From contig CAJNDS010002647.1 in the NCBI GenBank assembly GCA_905221605.1, positions 65,001 to 129,000 of the forward strand: a stretch of DNA of 64,000 nucleotides, written 5' to 3'. The stretch's first letter is position 1. Every line of letters begins with the position of its first letter. Source of the stretch: Symbiodinium natans. Lineage: Eukaryota; Sar; Dinophyceae; Suessiales; Symbiodiniaceae. Position numbers and translations under genes: made by a program. The notes under the pieces are model-generated. The model did no database searches, was not told the origin of the DNA, and saw only the letters and a list, made by a program, of their open reading frames with translations. This document shows, piece by piece, positions 34,280 through 46,800 of this stretch.

Positions 34280-36560
34280 CAGCGCCGCCACCAATTCCAC
34301 CCGCAAGTCGCCAGCTCTCTCGCTCATGTGGAGCATGCAGCGGTACAGGAACGAGTCGGCCTCCTTACAAGAGAGCAACATGTGGTCACATCACCAAGTG
34401 GTCGCGGACACTTTCCCCTTCTCCATATGGGCATGGCTCAATGGAGGCCACTTTCGCTTCTTCAAAGAGGGAGAGAGCCTCGCGCAAGTTTCTGTAGAGT
34501 GCGCACATGTTTGGGATCTCACATGCTTCGGCAATCTTCAGCAAGGAGCGGGGAACCGCGGTCCCTTAGCCGCCTTAGCCCCTTCATGCAAGGGAAGCAA
34601 CTGGATTACATTCGCCGATGGGTTGCTCAGATAATGGCCCCTTCGCGGCACTTCTAAGACTTTCTAAGCCTTCCAGCGTGCACCTCCTCAAAGTGCTCAG
34701 ACTGGTCCAACGCCAGGAGGACGGCATCATAGCTGGCAATGTTAGGCTGCAGGTCCGCACTCCGAAGCTCATCAAACCTGGCCCAATCTGCACAAACAGA
34801 TTGCCAACATTTGCCAACGACGTCTTATTCCGACGATGTCTTAAGCCACGATAGACCGATAGACAAGAGACACAGCAACGGCACGTTGCCATTGCTTGCC
34901 CTTGGCACAAGCACTGATTGCCGCTGTCAACGACACAACGTTGGCTGCCCAATAGCCTTGGCACATCTCGGGCTGGTGGCATGTGGATTTTGAGAGTAGA
35001 TGAATCAGATGACCAATGCCGAAACTTGAGCCACTTCCCACAAGCCCAACGTCAAGCAACATCTAAAACTTGCCACATCTGCAATCCTGCAAACCAATGC
35101 CAACGTTCAGTTTGAAGACCCGATGATGTAGCGGGCGACATCCACAGGCTGAGAGGCACCAGCTCTGGTTCTGCAATGTTCTGCAGGCTCGCAGCCCACA
35201 CGAATACTTTGGACAAGTGGCTCCTTCCCATTTCCAGAAGCAGTTGCAGCGCAGCTTGCCATTCAGCTTCTTCCTGCGCGCTTGCAACAACCCTCAGGCA
35301 CATGCAAGGATCCAAAGAAGCAGCCTCAAGAACAAAAGAGGCATGTGCCGCTACCAGGCAACATTTTATCGGCATGAAAGAGTGCCGGAACGACATGCCA
35401 AGCAAGCATGCAAGAACGAAACTCAACGTTCCAACTACGACGAATGCAGGCTTGAAGCAACTAAGCAACCCCAAAGCACCGAGAGTCTTCACATGCGCTG
35501 ATGGCGGCGCTGTACGAAATGACGTCCATGCCAATGCGCTCACAACTGGCATGCTGCAGCCTCCAGTTTCGCAAGGCCAGACTGTGAGGGGAGGCGAAGA
35601 AACGATAATGGGAATCTGGGGCGGAACTTGGCGGAACCCGGCCCACTCGGCAAAGTCGGCCTCTCTCTCCCTCAAGACCTTATGCTGTAGTATAACTCAA
35701 ATTGAATTTGAGACGGGAAGCAGCTGCAACGCCATTTGCCACTGCCCACGCTTCTCGCCTCTGAGTGCGGTGGTCTCAAGAACTGCGACGATGCCTTATG
35801 CAACACCTGAAACAAGCAAGTGTTGGCCATCTGTTGAACCATTGCAGCCGCAACACATGCACTGATTGCAGCATTCACCACGACAGTGTTGACCTGAAAG
35901 GTTGGCAAAAGTGCTCATCCAACATGTTTAGCGACAAAGGTGATCTACTGACATGCACGCGCCTGCAAATCAAACTGTAAGACGATGAAATCTGAACTTC
36001 GAGCTATATGAAGCTCTGACAGGTGCTCGTCATTGACCCGCCTCCAGCCCTTGCTGTCGGCTTGCCATAAGGATACTCAAAGCTCTCTGCCACTCGCCTC
36101 CTGGTCCAGGGATGCTGCACCTTCTTGGGCCTTGCCTCAAACTGCTCTACGCGCTCTATACGGGCTCTATACATCTCTATAGCTTCCGCCCCAATCCTCC
36201 CATGTCTCCCCATGTCTCCCCATCCCTCCCTCCCCCCCCTCCACCTTTTTCCAGGGCGCTGATCATGGCACCGATAGCTACAACGTTCGGCTCAAGCCGC
36301 AGAGCCGGCAGACTGCCAAACAACCCGCTTGCCTGCTGCCACCTCACAGGTACAGTAGAAAAGCCGAAGTCTGAGACGGCAATACCCTACATTGCCCTAA
36401 GTTCGAGCATGAAAAATACATAAACGAAGAATGGCTGTAGAAATATGTAGATCAGAGAGTTCTTAGTCAGACAACTCAGAAGGTCGCCGAGGAGCGCCCC
36501 GGATTTCTCGCAAGCGCTGATGGCCGCGGTCAGCGTCACAATGTCGGGACTCAGCACGGC
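34280..36560 (-). CDS. PPR repeat protein, gene B (multi-exon)
   Basis: Minus-strand exons with PPR signatures lie at about 36.56-36.48 (PDIVTLTAAISACEKSG), 36.31-36.24 (NVVAIGAMISALEKGGG), 36.11-36.04 (EWQRALSILMASRQQGLEAG), 35.91-35.84 (VNTVVVNAAISACVAA), 35.77-35.69 (GQWQMALQLL), 35.56-35.48 (MDVISYSAAISACED), 35.29-35.22 (EWQAALQLLLEMGRSHL), 34.96-34.86 (VVSLTAAISACAKGKQWQRAV), 34.80-34.65 (LQPNIASYDAVLLALDQ) and 34.56-34.39 kb (LYRNLREALSLFEEAK). As in gene A, the helix pair of one repeat is often divided between two exons. RNA binding is expected from the family; the target is unknown. It lies between channel copies B and C on the same strand. The ends are not resolved. Confidence 0.72.
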
Positions 36561-36569
36561 GGAGGCACA

Positions 36570-37900
36570 GGCGAGCGCCTGCCTTGGTTCTTTATGCTTT
36601 GGAGCACGTTTTCACCGTGTGGCCTCGAATATCCTAGCAGACTGAGAAAGAAACCAAGATAAACCAACAAAAACAGTCTGTCCGGTAGGTCTACAGACGG
36701 AACGGACATCACAGCGGTAAGCTTTTCTCTCCAAAGCATGCCGAGCTCTGAACATTGCAAAAACTTGGCACCGGTTTGTACAGTTGGGTTTAGGGCCAAA
36801 GGCTGGAATCGGCTGGAATCCGTCACTTGATCGCTTGTTGCTTCGGGATTGCTGGGCAGTTGAAGCGGCTCTGCAAATATCTGCAAATGATTGAATGCTA
36901 TCCAGCGGATGATGGAAGATGGAGATGCGTGAATCCGTGAATCTGAGGATGCATGTGAAGGCTCAGAAGGCCCGACTTCTTGCAGCGTACGGCGCATGGA
37001 AATCGGGCTTGGCTCCTTCTCGATAGACTGAACGGCCTACCCTGAAACACTGGGGCTGCGTCAACTGATCTAAGATGGTGATAGTAATATTTATCTGTGC
37101 CTCTTCCCGGTCCATTCTTGAAAAGCCGTGTGTTTCCACAGTCGTTCCCCGTTGGGGACGAAGGTGAAAAGCATGCACGTGTCACTGTGGACAATGCCAA
37201 GGGCTGCCGTTCACGGCTTTACCGCGCAGCACATTGCCCACCAAGCCCAGGCCTTCGCTAGAACCCAGACGCCTCCCTGTTGAAGCTTTGGCAGCCCAGC
37301 CTAGCTTTTCAAGCAAGCCTACCCACTCCCTCTTTCGCAGCCCGTTGCGAGGGCTTTGGCTTGCATGCTCGGCAGCAACAGCCAGCTAGAAGCAGCTAGA
37401 AATCTTCGCAGTCCCGAAGTCCCGAACACGGCATTCGGCGTGAGCATCTGTCCCGAGCCACAACTGCTCAGCTTTAGAAACAAGCCACAAAGCCATGACA
37501 GGCATGAACATCGCCATTCAGTCAAGCCAATTGCATGGGACGTGTTGACAATTGACTATTGTCCCCGGACTCCAGTTTCGGGACTGCCTGCACCTAGGTC
37601 AGCAGAACACATGCCGTGCAAAGGTTAGTGCGTTCAGCAAGTACAGTACAGCAGTGTAGTTATCAACGTACAATGTTACAAGCACGCGTTCTGAAGTGAG
37701 TGCCCTTGCAAAAGGCCAGCGGCGCGAAAGATCTGCGCAGTGTGAATTTTATGGCGACTGTGTTGAGTCTGTTGACTGCTTGTCCAAGCACGCATGCAAC
37801 GTCGTCACTGGCCTGAATTCAGTTGCCTGCTTAGCAGAAGAGGGGCGCATGCATAGAGTCAAGGTGCAGGGCACTAAGAATTTGGAAAAAGCAAGCCTCA
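36570..37900. other. Spacer between channel B and PPR gene B
   Basis: Open frames up to about 150 codons are present on the minus strand (36.55-37.2 kb) but without a recognised domain. The 5' exons of PPR gene B are probably within this stretch and could not be identified. Confidence 0.4.
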
Positions 37901-37907
37901 TACCACT

Positions 37908-40900
37908 TCATGGGTCTTCGATGCCAAGCTTTTCACAAACTTTGAGGAGCATTCGCACAATGAATGCAGTCTTAAGCCTCACAGCGATGATGTCGGTCTT
38001 GGAGGCGGGACCGCGGCACTTCAACAGTCCGTCAATCATCTCTTCGAACTCCAGCTCCCCACTCAGATCCGCATCGAGGACATCAAACAGGTCGGATTTG
38101 CAGGAGAGGTCAATCTCGGATTCGTCCAAGCGAGAGATGAGCTCCTTATCTGTGGACAACCAATGATTGAACTCGTCTTTCGTCACCACGACGTTGCGCT
38201 CTGCCATTTGTTCGCGAATTTGATCCTGAGACGTCAGGGTGCGGATCGCACAGTGCAAGCCAATGACAGCGCAAGCAAGCAAAAACCAGGAATAAAGGGG
38301 ACGCAGCATGAGTTATGAGTTGGCGGGTTTCCGTGAGCTGCTCATATTCCTGTCCAGTATGCGGCTTGAAGCCGTACCTGGCATCGAAAGAAGCAAGCCG
38401 ACTCTTTTCATGGAGTGACCGGCGAATATGAACTTATGGCTAACACTCTTTTCGAGGCACATCTCTTGCAATGAGAGGATCTGCTGGTCCAGCAATTTTG
38501 AGACTCGACGACCCTCGGACTCGTGCATGTCCCCATGACCCTCGGCCATCTGCTCTTCCTTGAGCGGGTTGGAAAGAGAACATGTGAACATGCAGCCTGT
38601 ATGTTCTTCTGACCCTGTGAACCCTGAAGACATGACGCCGCTGCCTATCAACCTGAGCCGACTAGACATGTGCTGGATCTTGCAATGTGCTGCCGAGTGT
38701 CCAAATCTTTCCGCAAGATTTTCGTGAGGATTATGCGCCCTGAGTGCTCAAGCCGTGATGGTCACACCAAGCTGGGCCCTCAATGGCAACTAGATCAAAA
38801 GCAGGATTGACATCGTTTGGCCCCAAGCTTGCTTACATGTCTACAAGCCTGCCTCGGCGAAAAGATATTCAGTCCTTCCCGATCCTAGATCAGCCCTTGA
38901 GGCTTGATTTCTAGCTCTCATGCTAGCATCAGTGCAGTTACCGTGCCACAGCCTAGGTGTGACTGGCAAACTAGAGGCGCGTCTGCAAGTATTGGATTTG
39001 TTTTCGAGGACTAGCGCCTACCAATGACCTGTTTAATTGTTTGCCTTGAAGTGCGGCATGCGGTGGTTCGCGTTTCCGCGATAGATGTCCAACAAAAACA
39101 GTGCCATAGTACTGACGTTGAATGGGGCTCTTGGCGCTTTCGTTGGCGACTTTTTGCAGGCACGAGTGCGCACGAGTGCTGCTAAGAGCCAAGAGTCTGA
39201 GAACAGAGGCTATCATCCACCTCGGGAACACGCGTTGTCAAAGGAAAGGCCGTCTGACACAGGCTACAAAAAAGCTAAACAAGCTTGCTATACCAAGGCA
39301 GTCGGCTCTGTCTTCGCAGCATTTTGGCCAAGCTGACGCTGCCGCTTCTTAGTGCTTCCATCTGCCACATTGTCGATGAACACAGCCTCAAAGTATAAGT
39401 CTTCGCTGCCCATCACGTACAATGCTGCAAAGAAACAATGGCCGCACATTTCGACGTGTGGACTGTGTGGTATCATGGGCAAGAAGAGAAGCAAGGCAGT
39501 CGTCACAGGGCAGTCAAGGCTCCATAATCAAATTGAAAATCCCAATCGTAACAAAAAGGAACAGCAGGATGTAAGCCAGCATGAATATGCCTCCAAACTC
39601 CTGCAACATGAGCGAAAGCGAGGGCATTAGGGGGAAGGGACTCCACGACTCCACAGTGCAAAAAGCTGACAAACCAGGCCTTTCGGACCTTTTCCTGCAG
39701 GGGCGTGCCATCATACGCGGAGCATCCATCAGTAAAGCAGCGGAACCAAGTGAACATGGCCGCCGGAACCGTCGAAAACTCTTCATGAAAGTCGGCAAAT
39801 ATCGTTTTGGTGATGACGCCCAGCAGGTACATGCTTATAATCAAAAGCACCACCGCCCAAAACAACACCCTGAGGCCAGTGAAGACACCCTGGATCATGA
39901 GCTTCAGCTCTTGAAAGATCTTGAACTTCAGCAGCCGAATAATCCGACCCAATCGAGCCAGCTTCAGACTCTTTAGAGAGCTGATGGGGCCTGCACGCGT
40001 CAGCAAAGGCGGCATACTGTACTGAACTTGGCAGGAACACTCTTCCTTTGCAAGTGGGGACATGCAGCCTCACAGAATCGACGGCTATTGAGTCTTAACT
40101 GCTTCTTTGACTGCCGCTAGCCTGTGTTAGCGTTCCCGTTGCCGGCAGCGATGCTGATGTAGGTAAGCGACATGTCGACTATAGCGAGAACCACGCACGC
40201 GATGTCGAACCAGCTCCAATACCAGTCAGGGCCGCACAAGAACCTGAGCTTCATCTCTAAGCATAACTGCGAGCTGTCTAACAGAATCTGCCGTAAGTTC
40301 AGAACGTTTGTCTAGCTCGGCCCAAGGTGCACTCGCCATCCAAAATATCGGACCTTGACCACGATCTCGCCGATGAAGAAGGTCGTGAAGACTATCTCCA
40401 GAATTCTCCACACCTATACGGACACAAGGTTGGCAAGTTGCACACCACGTTCCCTTTGCCTTCTTTCAGCTGTGCCGTATACGTGCTTGCCTAGACTCTG
40501 GCACTCTCTGGAAAGCTCTGGAAAACTCGGGCATCTGAATGAAAAGTCAGTGCGGGCCTCATGGTCCGGCTCGATGTCAGCGCTGAGCCCAGCAACAATA
40601 GCGCTAAGAAAGATGACGAAGGCCGGAACCACATCCTCGTGTGCTGACGAGTCTGTGGATGTCTGTGGATCATTCGTCCCATTCACTCTTCACGGCTACA
40701 GTATATGGCCAAATCCCGCACTGTACATGTTTGATAACCTTTGCGCCTACATGGCAATCAGTCCAAAGTGCCTGTTTCGGGTAGGAGTAACTGTGAACTA
40801 CTCATGCATGCCAATGCGGTGCGGACATGGCAGTGGCTTCTAACTTCGTGAAAAGCAGCCAGCAGGAGCAGGAACGTTGCATTCTCTTCCGTCTCCTCTT

Positions 40901-42400
40901 CATCCTCCACCCGCTTTGCCTGGCCGCATCTCTGATCGCCAACAGGAATAGCAGACGTTCGCAAATACCCCAATTGACTAGTATAATTTCATTCAGTGGG
41001 CCTAAACTTGTCAATGCCAGACTAGGGGCACAGCTAGGAACAGCATCTGCCCCACGAGCGGTGGAATCGGAATGGTTGGTTACGGTTGGGTTCGATTGGA
41101 GCATTGTTCCAAGGTCATGTTGGATTCCCGGACCCAATTGCTCGCTTTCGAAGCCCAATCTCATGCAGGCGACTTACAAGGACACTGCAAAGCGAAAGGG
41201 GCAGTGCACGGCCGAAAAGAAAAAACATCGCAGGTCGAGTGGACGTCCACCTCCCACAGCGCAGAAACTACACAGCACCCGCCGTACCCGCCTTGGCACC
41301 ACCCTTGGGGCTTGCCTTCGGGCTTGGCGTGGAAGGCGGCTTCAGCGGACCCGGATTGATGTGTATTGCCTCCGGTGATCCTGTCAGCTGAGAAAACTCT
41401 CGGCTAGGGCCCCCTTTGGGGGGCCGCTGTTGGGACACTTTATAAGCATCTTTCAGCACCTTCAAAAGGTCTAACTTGAGCTCGTGGCCTGGAGGCAGCT
41501 TCTCGAGGCTTGGTACGTGGGGCAGCTGAAGGGACCTGGAACTTAGCCAAGAAACCCCACGCGAATGAATTCTGTGGGAATGCTCACTTCCGAAGTGCCG
41601 AAGTGGTCCCGTGAGGAAAAGGGCATGTAGGTCATCGACAATGGAAAGGACCGCAAAGCGTCTTCTTCAAGCATCAAACGTGAGTCGTAACGGCTCTCTA
41701 CCTCCTGGTAAAACCGTTGAGTTCGCGATATGCAGTGTATGTCCTGCGAATGTTCTGTTACTTCCAGCAGTGAATTGCCTTTGGACCGAGGACTGACCAA
41801 ATTCTGGGCCCCTTTTCAGCACCTTCAACCAAAAGCCGAAAAACTGATGGACATCCCCACCCCTCATAAAAAGGCCCACCATTTTGATCAACTCCCGATA
41901 CATAGCTCTTAGACTGGACGGAGACAAAAGCCCAGTCTTTCGCAGTATGCGGTAGCTGTACCATGCTGGACCTGCAGCTACGAAAGTGAGATGGAAAGCA
42001 TTCAAGGGACGATTTCACTAAGCCTGGCCTCTCGTTGTCGTGGTCCTGCGTGTCCATGAAGGCCTTCACAGGTGGGCCGGGTGGCGCACCGAAGTCCTGA
42101 CATACTGCTGCTTCAGGTCAGTCCCCGCAACGTGCGCACAGCACTGACACAGCCCTGCCCAAACACATTTCGTCAGTGTCCCGATGGCGGAGGGCCCACA
42201 ACGAAGAAGATTCCTCGTTGGTACCTTGTCGTAGCTCCTTTCCAAGTGGCAAGCTATGCTGCAACCAACCTAACAATTGGAAGGAGAGATCAAAGTTACA
42301 GTACAGTCTCGGCCTTGTTTTCATGGAGGAGCCTCTCATACTCGGCTGTCAATGCTCGCAGATGGGCATGGAAGGAACCATCTGCAAAGCCCATGGCCAT
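37908..42400 (-). CDS. Voltage-gated cation channel, copy B (EF-hand)
   Basis: Paralogue of copies A and C. A start at 42400 precedes the coiled segment HAHLRALTAEYERLLHEN. A proline-rich exon (about 41.51-41.27 kb, with LEKLPPGHELKLDLLKVLKD) is probably cytoplasmic N-terminus. ATFLLLL ends at 40860; the rest of S1 is 40635-40558, S2 starts at 40413, and S3 is at about 40.24-40.13 kb. One exon, 39990-39680, holds S4 (LKLARLGRIIRLLKFKIF), S5 and the pore (VPAAMFTWFRCFTDG). S6 is 39600-39523, AVFIDNV starts at 39386, and a linker exon with RRVSKLLDQQILSLQEM is at about 38.57-38.44 kb. The C-terminal exon, from about 38225 to the TGA at 37910-37908, is uninterrupted and contains the full EF-hand loop DADLSGELEFEE. 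It thus provides the contiguous template against which introns in A and C are recognised. Plasma-membrane or ciliary location is not shown by the sequence. Confidence 0.88.
41543..42005 (-). other. Unassigned ORF in a channel B intron
   Basis: Two overlapping minus-strand frames between the first and second recognised exons of copy B read as plausible protein (one with LRAMYRELIKMVGLFMRGG, the other with TYMPFSSRDHFGTSE). They have no counterpart in copies A or C and no recognised domain. They may be a nested gene fragment or chance open frames. Confidence 0.2.
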
Positions 42401-42409
42401 GATGGCACA

Positions 42410-43330
42410 AACGGGTAGCGGTGCTACAATATTGTAGAAGTCGCGAACAATGGCTTCAACGGCATTCCATGCTGCAAGACGTGCTGCTCTCAGTACCCAT
42501 CAGGCTATATTGCTCCAGGAAATGAGCAGCTCCAATTGCAGCGTTCAGTAGCAGCTACTATGTGAAGCTCACTGCCAGGATAAGTACGGGCCAGTTAACT
42601 AAACAAGGCACTGTAAAGCGAAACAGCAGCTTCCCACTGGCACTTCTTTTGCGGCTTTGCGGTGTCGCGCCGCGCCACAGACTTCGCACATGCAGATGGA
42701 AGCTAGTCAAGGCGCGTAGTCATGCGCAACTAGTATATCATTGAAGCAGAGTTGAGTCTGAGTGAGTGGGACCTTACAGTACAACGATGAACAGTCACCA
42801 TGGGTTGAATCTGGAAGCTTTTTTGCGAAGCCTGGCAGTAGTTGCTGCCAGAGCATGCGTACAGGGTCACAGGCTCATGGCAATTCACCACTCAGGTATA
42901 TTATTGCCGGAAGTGTCAAAATCCAGATCTCGAGTTTTGAAGCATAAGGCTAGGCCCGCACCCCCACATCTTTGCGCTCGATTATGAGACTCTCCACACC
43001 TTTCGCCGGATGCATCCATGCAACCTCTCCTGCTTAGCAGGAGGGTCTCCTGAAAAGGTACCTGCTTTGCAGGCCGTAGCAACTTCCGGCAGCCAAAACA
43101 ACAGCTCAGCTAGCACAGCCACCACTTTGAGACCTCTCGTTTACTCTGAACAAGCAGTGTGAACAGCAGCCTTGATTGGCTGCTTTGGAAGATACGATTG
43201 TGGAAAAGAGAGAATGTGTAAGCCATCTGTCCTGGCAGTGGCTTGTCCATTCAAGAGGCCCAGTCCTCCTGTGAACTCGCTGAACTCTAGACTGTAATGT
43301 TTCGACTGTCGCACTGGCGTTGTTGCAAAG
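42410..43330. other. Spacer between channels A and B
   Basis: No domain on either strand. Together with the repeats just to its right, this spacer of about 1.4 kb separates the stop of copy A from the start of copy B, consistent with tandem duplication. Confidence 0.55.
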
Positions 43331-43334
43331 TGCG

Positions 43335-43481
43335 GGGGGGGGGGGGTGCTTGGAGCCTTCATTCAACCCCATAAACCCGACCTTTAAAAGACTCTCAGGT
43401 GCTGGAGCTCTTCGGTTTGGTTTTTTCTGCCACCCGCCAGGGTTGAGGGTTTAAGGCATAGGAACCCTAAACCCTAAACCG
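43335..43481. repeat. Dispersed repeat with inverted telomere-like units
   Basis: A run of about a dozen G (near 43336) is followed by TTTTTTCTGCCACCCGCC and then GAGGGTTTAAGG, after which the orientation flips to AACCCTAAACCCTAAACC. The leader matches that at 10.28 kb. It lies between channels A and B. Confidence 0.65.
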
Positions 43482-43498
43482 CAAGTTGACCGGCTGGC

Positions 43499-43566
43499 GT
43501 TCTCTCGCTCTCTCTCTTCCTTCTCTCTCTTTCTTTCTTTCATGGGGCCTGCGGGGAGGATCTTCC

Positions 43567-43597
<31 letters not shown>
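43499..43597. repeat. (CT)n microsatellite
   Basis: CT dinucleotide tracts separated by a short GC-rich segment, about 240 bases beyond the stop of channel A. Confidence 0.9.
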
Positions 43598-43831
43598 GGT
43601 CCGCTCCGCTCCGCTCTGCCTCCGTGTTTCTACTCTTCCAGAGCCGACTTCTAGCTTTAGCTCAGCTCAAACCGAAACTAGATGCTTTTGCTGCTCGTCA
43701 ACTCGTGTTTAGTCTGATACAAATTGTTACAAACCACAAACCACCTCACTAATCAGAATGAAACACTAACTCTAACGCTGACGACACTTCTGGGAGGCCA
43801 ACAAAAGACGGGGCCTCAAAGTCCGTGCAGA

Positions 43832-46800
43832 CTAGTCCTCGGCCTCAATACCGAGCTTCTCACAAACGCGGTTCATCATTCGCACCAACAGCCTTGTCTT
43901 GAGACGGATTGCGATGATATCTGTCTTGGAGGCAGGGCCACGACATTTCAACCTCAGCTGTGCAGTTTCACCTCCAGGCAATCTGCATCTAGATCAAAAA
44001 CCAAGTCTAGACGACATCATGACGTGCTCCTCTTCATATCGACGACGTGGACGCGCAAATTGGACTTGGGCGAATCCATGGGTTATGAGCCGGGACTTGA
44101 AGCTGAGGCCCATGGGACAGCTGCAGTGCACACCCAGGATTCCAAGTCAAGGTTTAAGAATTTAAGAAGCTAGTTTGATTCTTTGGTGTTTCAGGCTGAT
44201 GCTGTGGGTCGAGAGCCTACACGTTCCCGCTGCGACTTGGTGCGAAGGCCTTGTCTTGCGCTCTTGAGACGTCATGCCGGAAAGGAAACAGCCTACAGAG
44301 CATCCTGCTCACCGCGTGGCAAGCCATCAATCATCTCTTCAAACTCCAACTCGCCCGAAAGATCTGCATCAAGGACATCGAACAAGTCGAACTTGCCTTG
44401 CAGCAGTTCACGCAAATCACAGCATGGTTGTCTCATATTATGGTTGGAACCGGCTCGTGTGTTGAGTGCAGCCCGGCAGAACGGAAGACGAGCTTAAGGC
44501 TCCACAAGGCATGGTGAGGAAGCAAGCTGCCATGGTTCGGAGCGTTACAAGGCAGTGGGGTTCCGTGAGTTGGCCGAAGCCCCAAGCCAAGTGTTTCTTC
44601 TCGAGGCTGCTCAAGCTAAACTGCGGGGTGCGCTTTTGATTCCTGTTCTACTCTCGGGCGTTCGCTCAACCTGTCGTGAACGATAGCGTCAATACGCCCA
44701 AAGCTGCTCGTACTCTCGATGGCCAACCTATCCCCACAAACCGGGCTCAACCCAGAGCTAGGCGATAAGAAACTGCAAGAACATTCAGGGTCATGGACGA
44801 TCATCTGAGAGCGGCGTTGTCGGACTTAATTGAACCATCCGAATTCTGGCAGGGTGCAGGACAAGTCGATCTCACAGTCATCAAGGGTTTCGAGGAGACC
44901 CTTTTCGGTGTGCAGCCAATGATTGAATTCGTCCTGCTTGCAAATTGCGGGTGACTCTTGCTGAAACATCGCTGACCGCAGTCGTCTGCAGCGCGTTGCT
45001 GAAACCCCCCTGCCTTCCACCAAGCACTGGACATAATTTTAACATTAGAGAGCTCTACGGCACGACTCGAAGAATGCATCTGAACTCGTGACCACGTGCG
45101 TCGACATGGCCAATGTCGCCAATGTCACGGTCCTTCGTGACGACGATGTTCCTCTCCATCATCTCTGAACGGATTTTGGCCGTGAGCTCCTCGTACTCGC
45201 CTGAACTGTGTGGCTTGTATCCATACCTGCGCATCTCACCATGAGTCATTCACGTCACGAGCTCAGGAACATGCACCACGAAGGGGGGGCAACGATCAAT
45301 GATCTCTTCTAGTAGAACTTTTTGCGGGTCAACCCTCATGATTGAAGTCTTCTCATTTCAGGATTCCGCAGGAGTGGTCCTCACCATATTTTGCAAACGC
45401 GATTGAACTTGAGGCCGACATGATTAAGAAAAACCCCCCCCCCGCTTGGTCGCACGGTTTGTCCCGGCGGCCGGGTGTGAGCTGGCCGGCCCCCGCACTA
45501 CGCTTCTTTTTAAATCCGGCCCCGATCTTAACACTGCGATCGAAGAGAGCTATCAAAATTATGGGTTCTGTAGTACAACCCTTCTGGTTTAGGGTAATTA
45601 AAGGGCCAATCATCTTGGTTGAGCCCCCCCATATGACGCAGTTTCCCTCCCATCCGGATTGTAGGGGTCGGCCTTCTGGGGTCCTTGCCTGGCTTTTGCC
45701 TCTTGCTGTGGAAATTGGCCGCACCCGGGGGAGGGGGGGGGGGGTAGTAGGGTGCAGCCAACACAAAACGCGGCCGCCTTCCAAAACAACAAATTCGGTT
45801 GCTTTTGGTCCTTCTCCTGTGGGGGGGGGCTAGGCAGGGGGGGAGGGGGGGGGGGTACCGAGGCAACGCTCGAGCGGAAGGGCGGGGGTGATGCGAATCT
45901 GCCGATCATCGAGGCCTTGCTTGCGTCTGCAATGGTCAGAGTCGAAAGCGGCTGGGTAGGGTCTGGGTGTTTTTTCATTTTCATGCGTGAAATCTGTGCA
46001 AGAAGTATCTCGTGCTAGAGGAGAGGCTACGCTTTTTGCCGACTATTTTGCGTCGCTGCACCCTGGAAGAAGGCCGGACCCCGTCTCCCGGCTGGCTGGC
46101 ACGGGGGACCAGGATAATGGCGAAATACACCCGAAACAAAGATGCACAAGCTTTAGCTGGGCAATCCGACATGGCTTCTTCGGGTGACGGCTGCAGCAAA
46201 ATCGTTGGGGGCAGGGGGGATATCTTGAGAAGCCGAAAACGGGCATCGCGAGCATCTCTGGAGGTGCCCATGATAACATCAGCAGGCTCCCTGATGCCTC
46301 TTGGCCCCTCTTCCGCTGCCCCCCATGTACATTTGCTGGGGGTCGGTCAGGGGGGGCCCACGGGGGGTGGAGCGGGAGGGTGTGGGGGATGGACCATGGT
46401 AAAGGTGTTAAAATCGTAGGCACAAGCACATGTAACTGATCAGCCAACTGCTTGTAACCCTGTCATTCCAAAGAAAACAGGCTGTGGCACATCTCTTTGA
46501 GACCTTGCATCTTCCTTGGATATAGCGCGGGCGACAAGCTGCTGTGCAACACTCTTGACTGTTGAGAACCACAAAAGAGCCATCAACCTCAGACCGACAG
46601 AAATTGGCATACTGCAGACAAGGCACTCTCTTAGAATCTTCGAAACGCGCCTGGGTCGGCCCTTCTTCTCCATCTCTGCTGCCTGGTTGCAGCGGCTGCA
46701 GAGTTTGCCAAAAATTTCGTGGAACGAGTGAGCAGCACCTTGACTGCTGCCATCAGCATGTCCGGCCTCAACTTCAGCCTCTTTTCGCAGAATGTTCGTC

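Noticed and set aside
45342-46447. Proline- or glycine-rich ORFs of 90-160 codons on both strands.
   Set aside because: They lie within an intron of channel A and are translations of C/G homopolymer-rich sequence.
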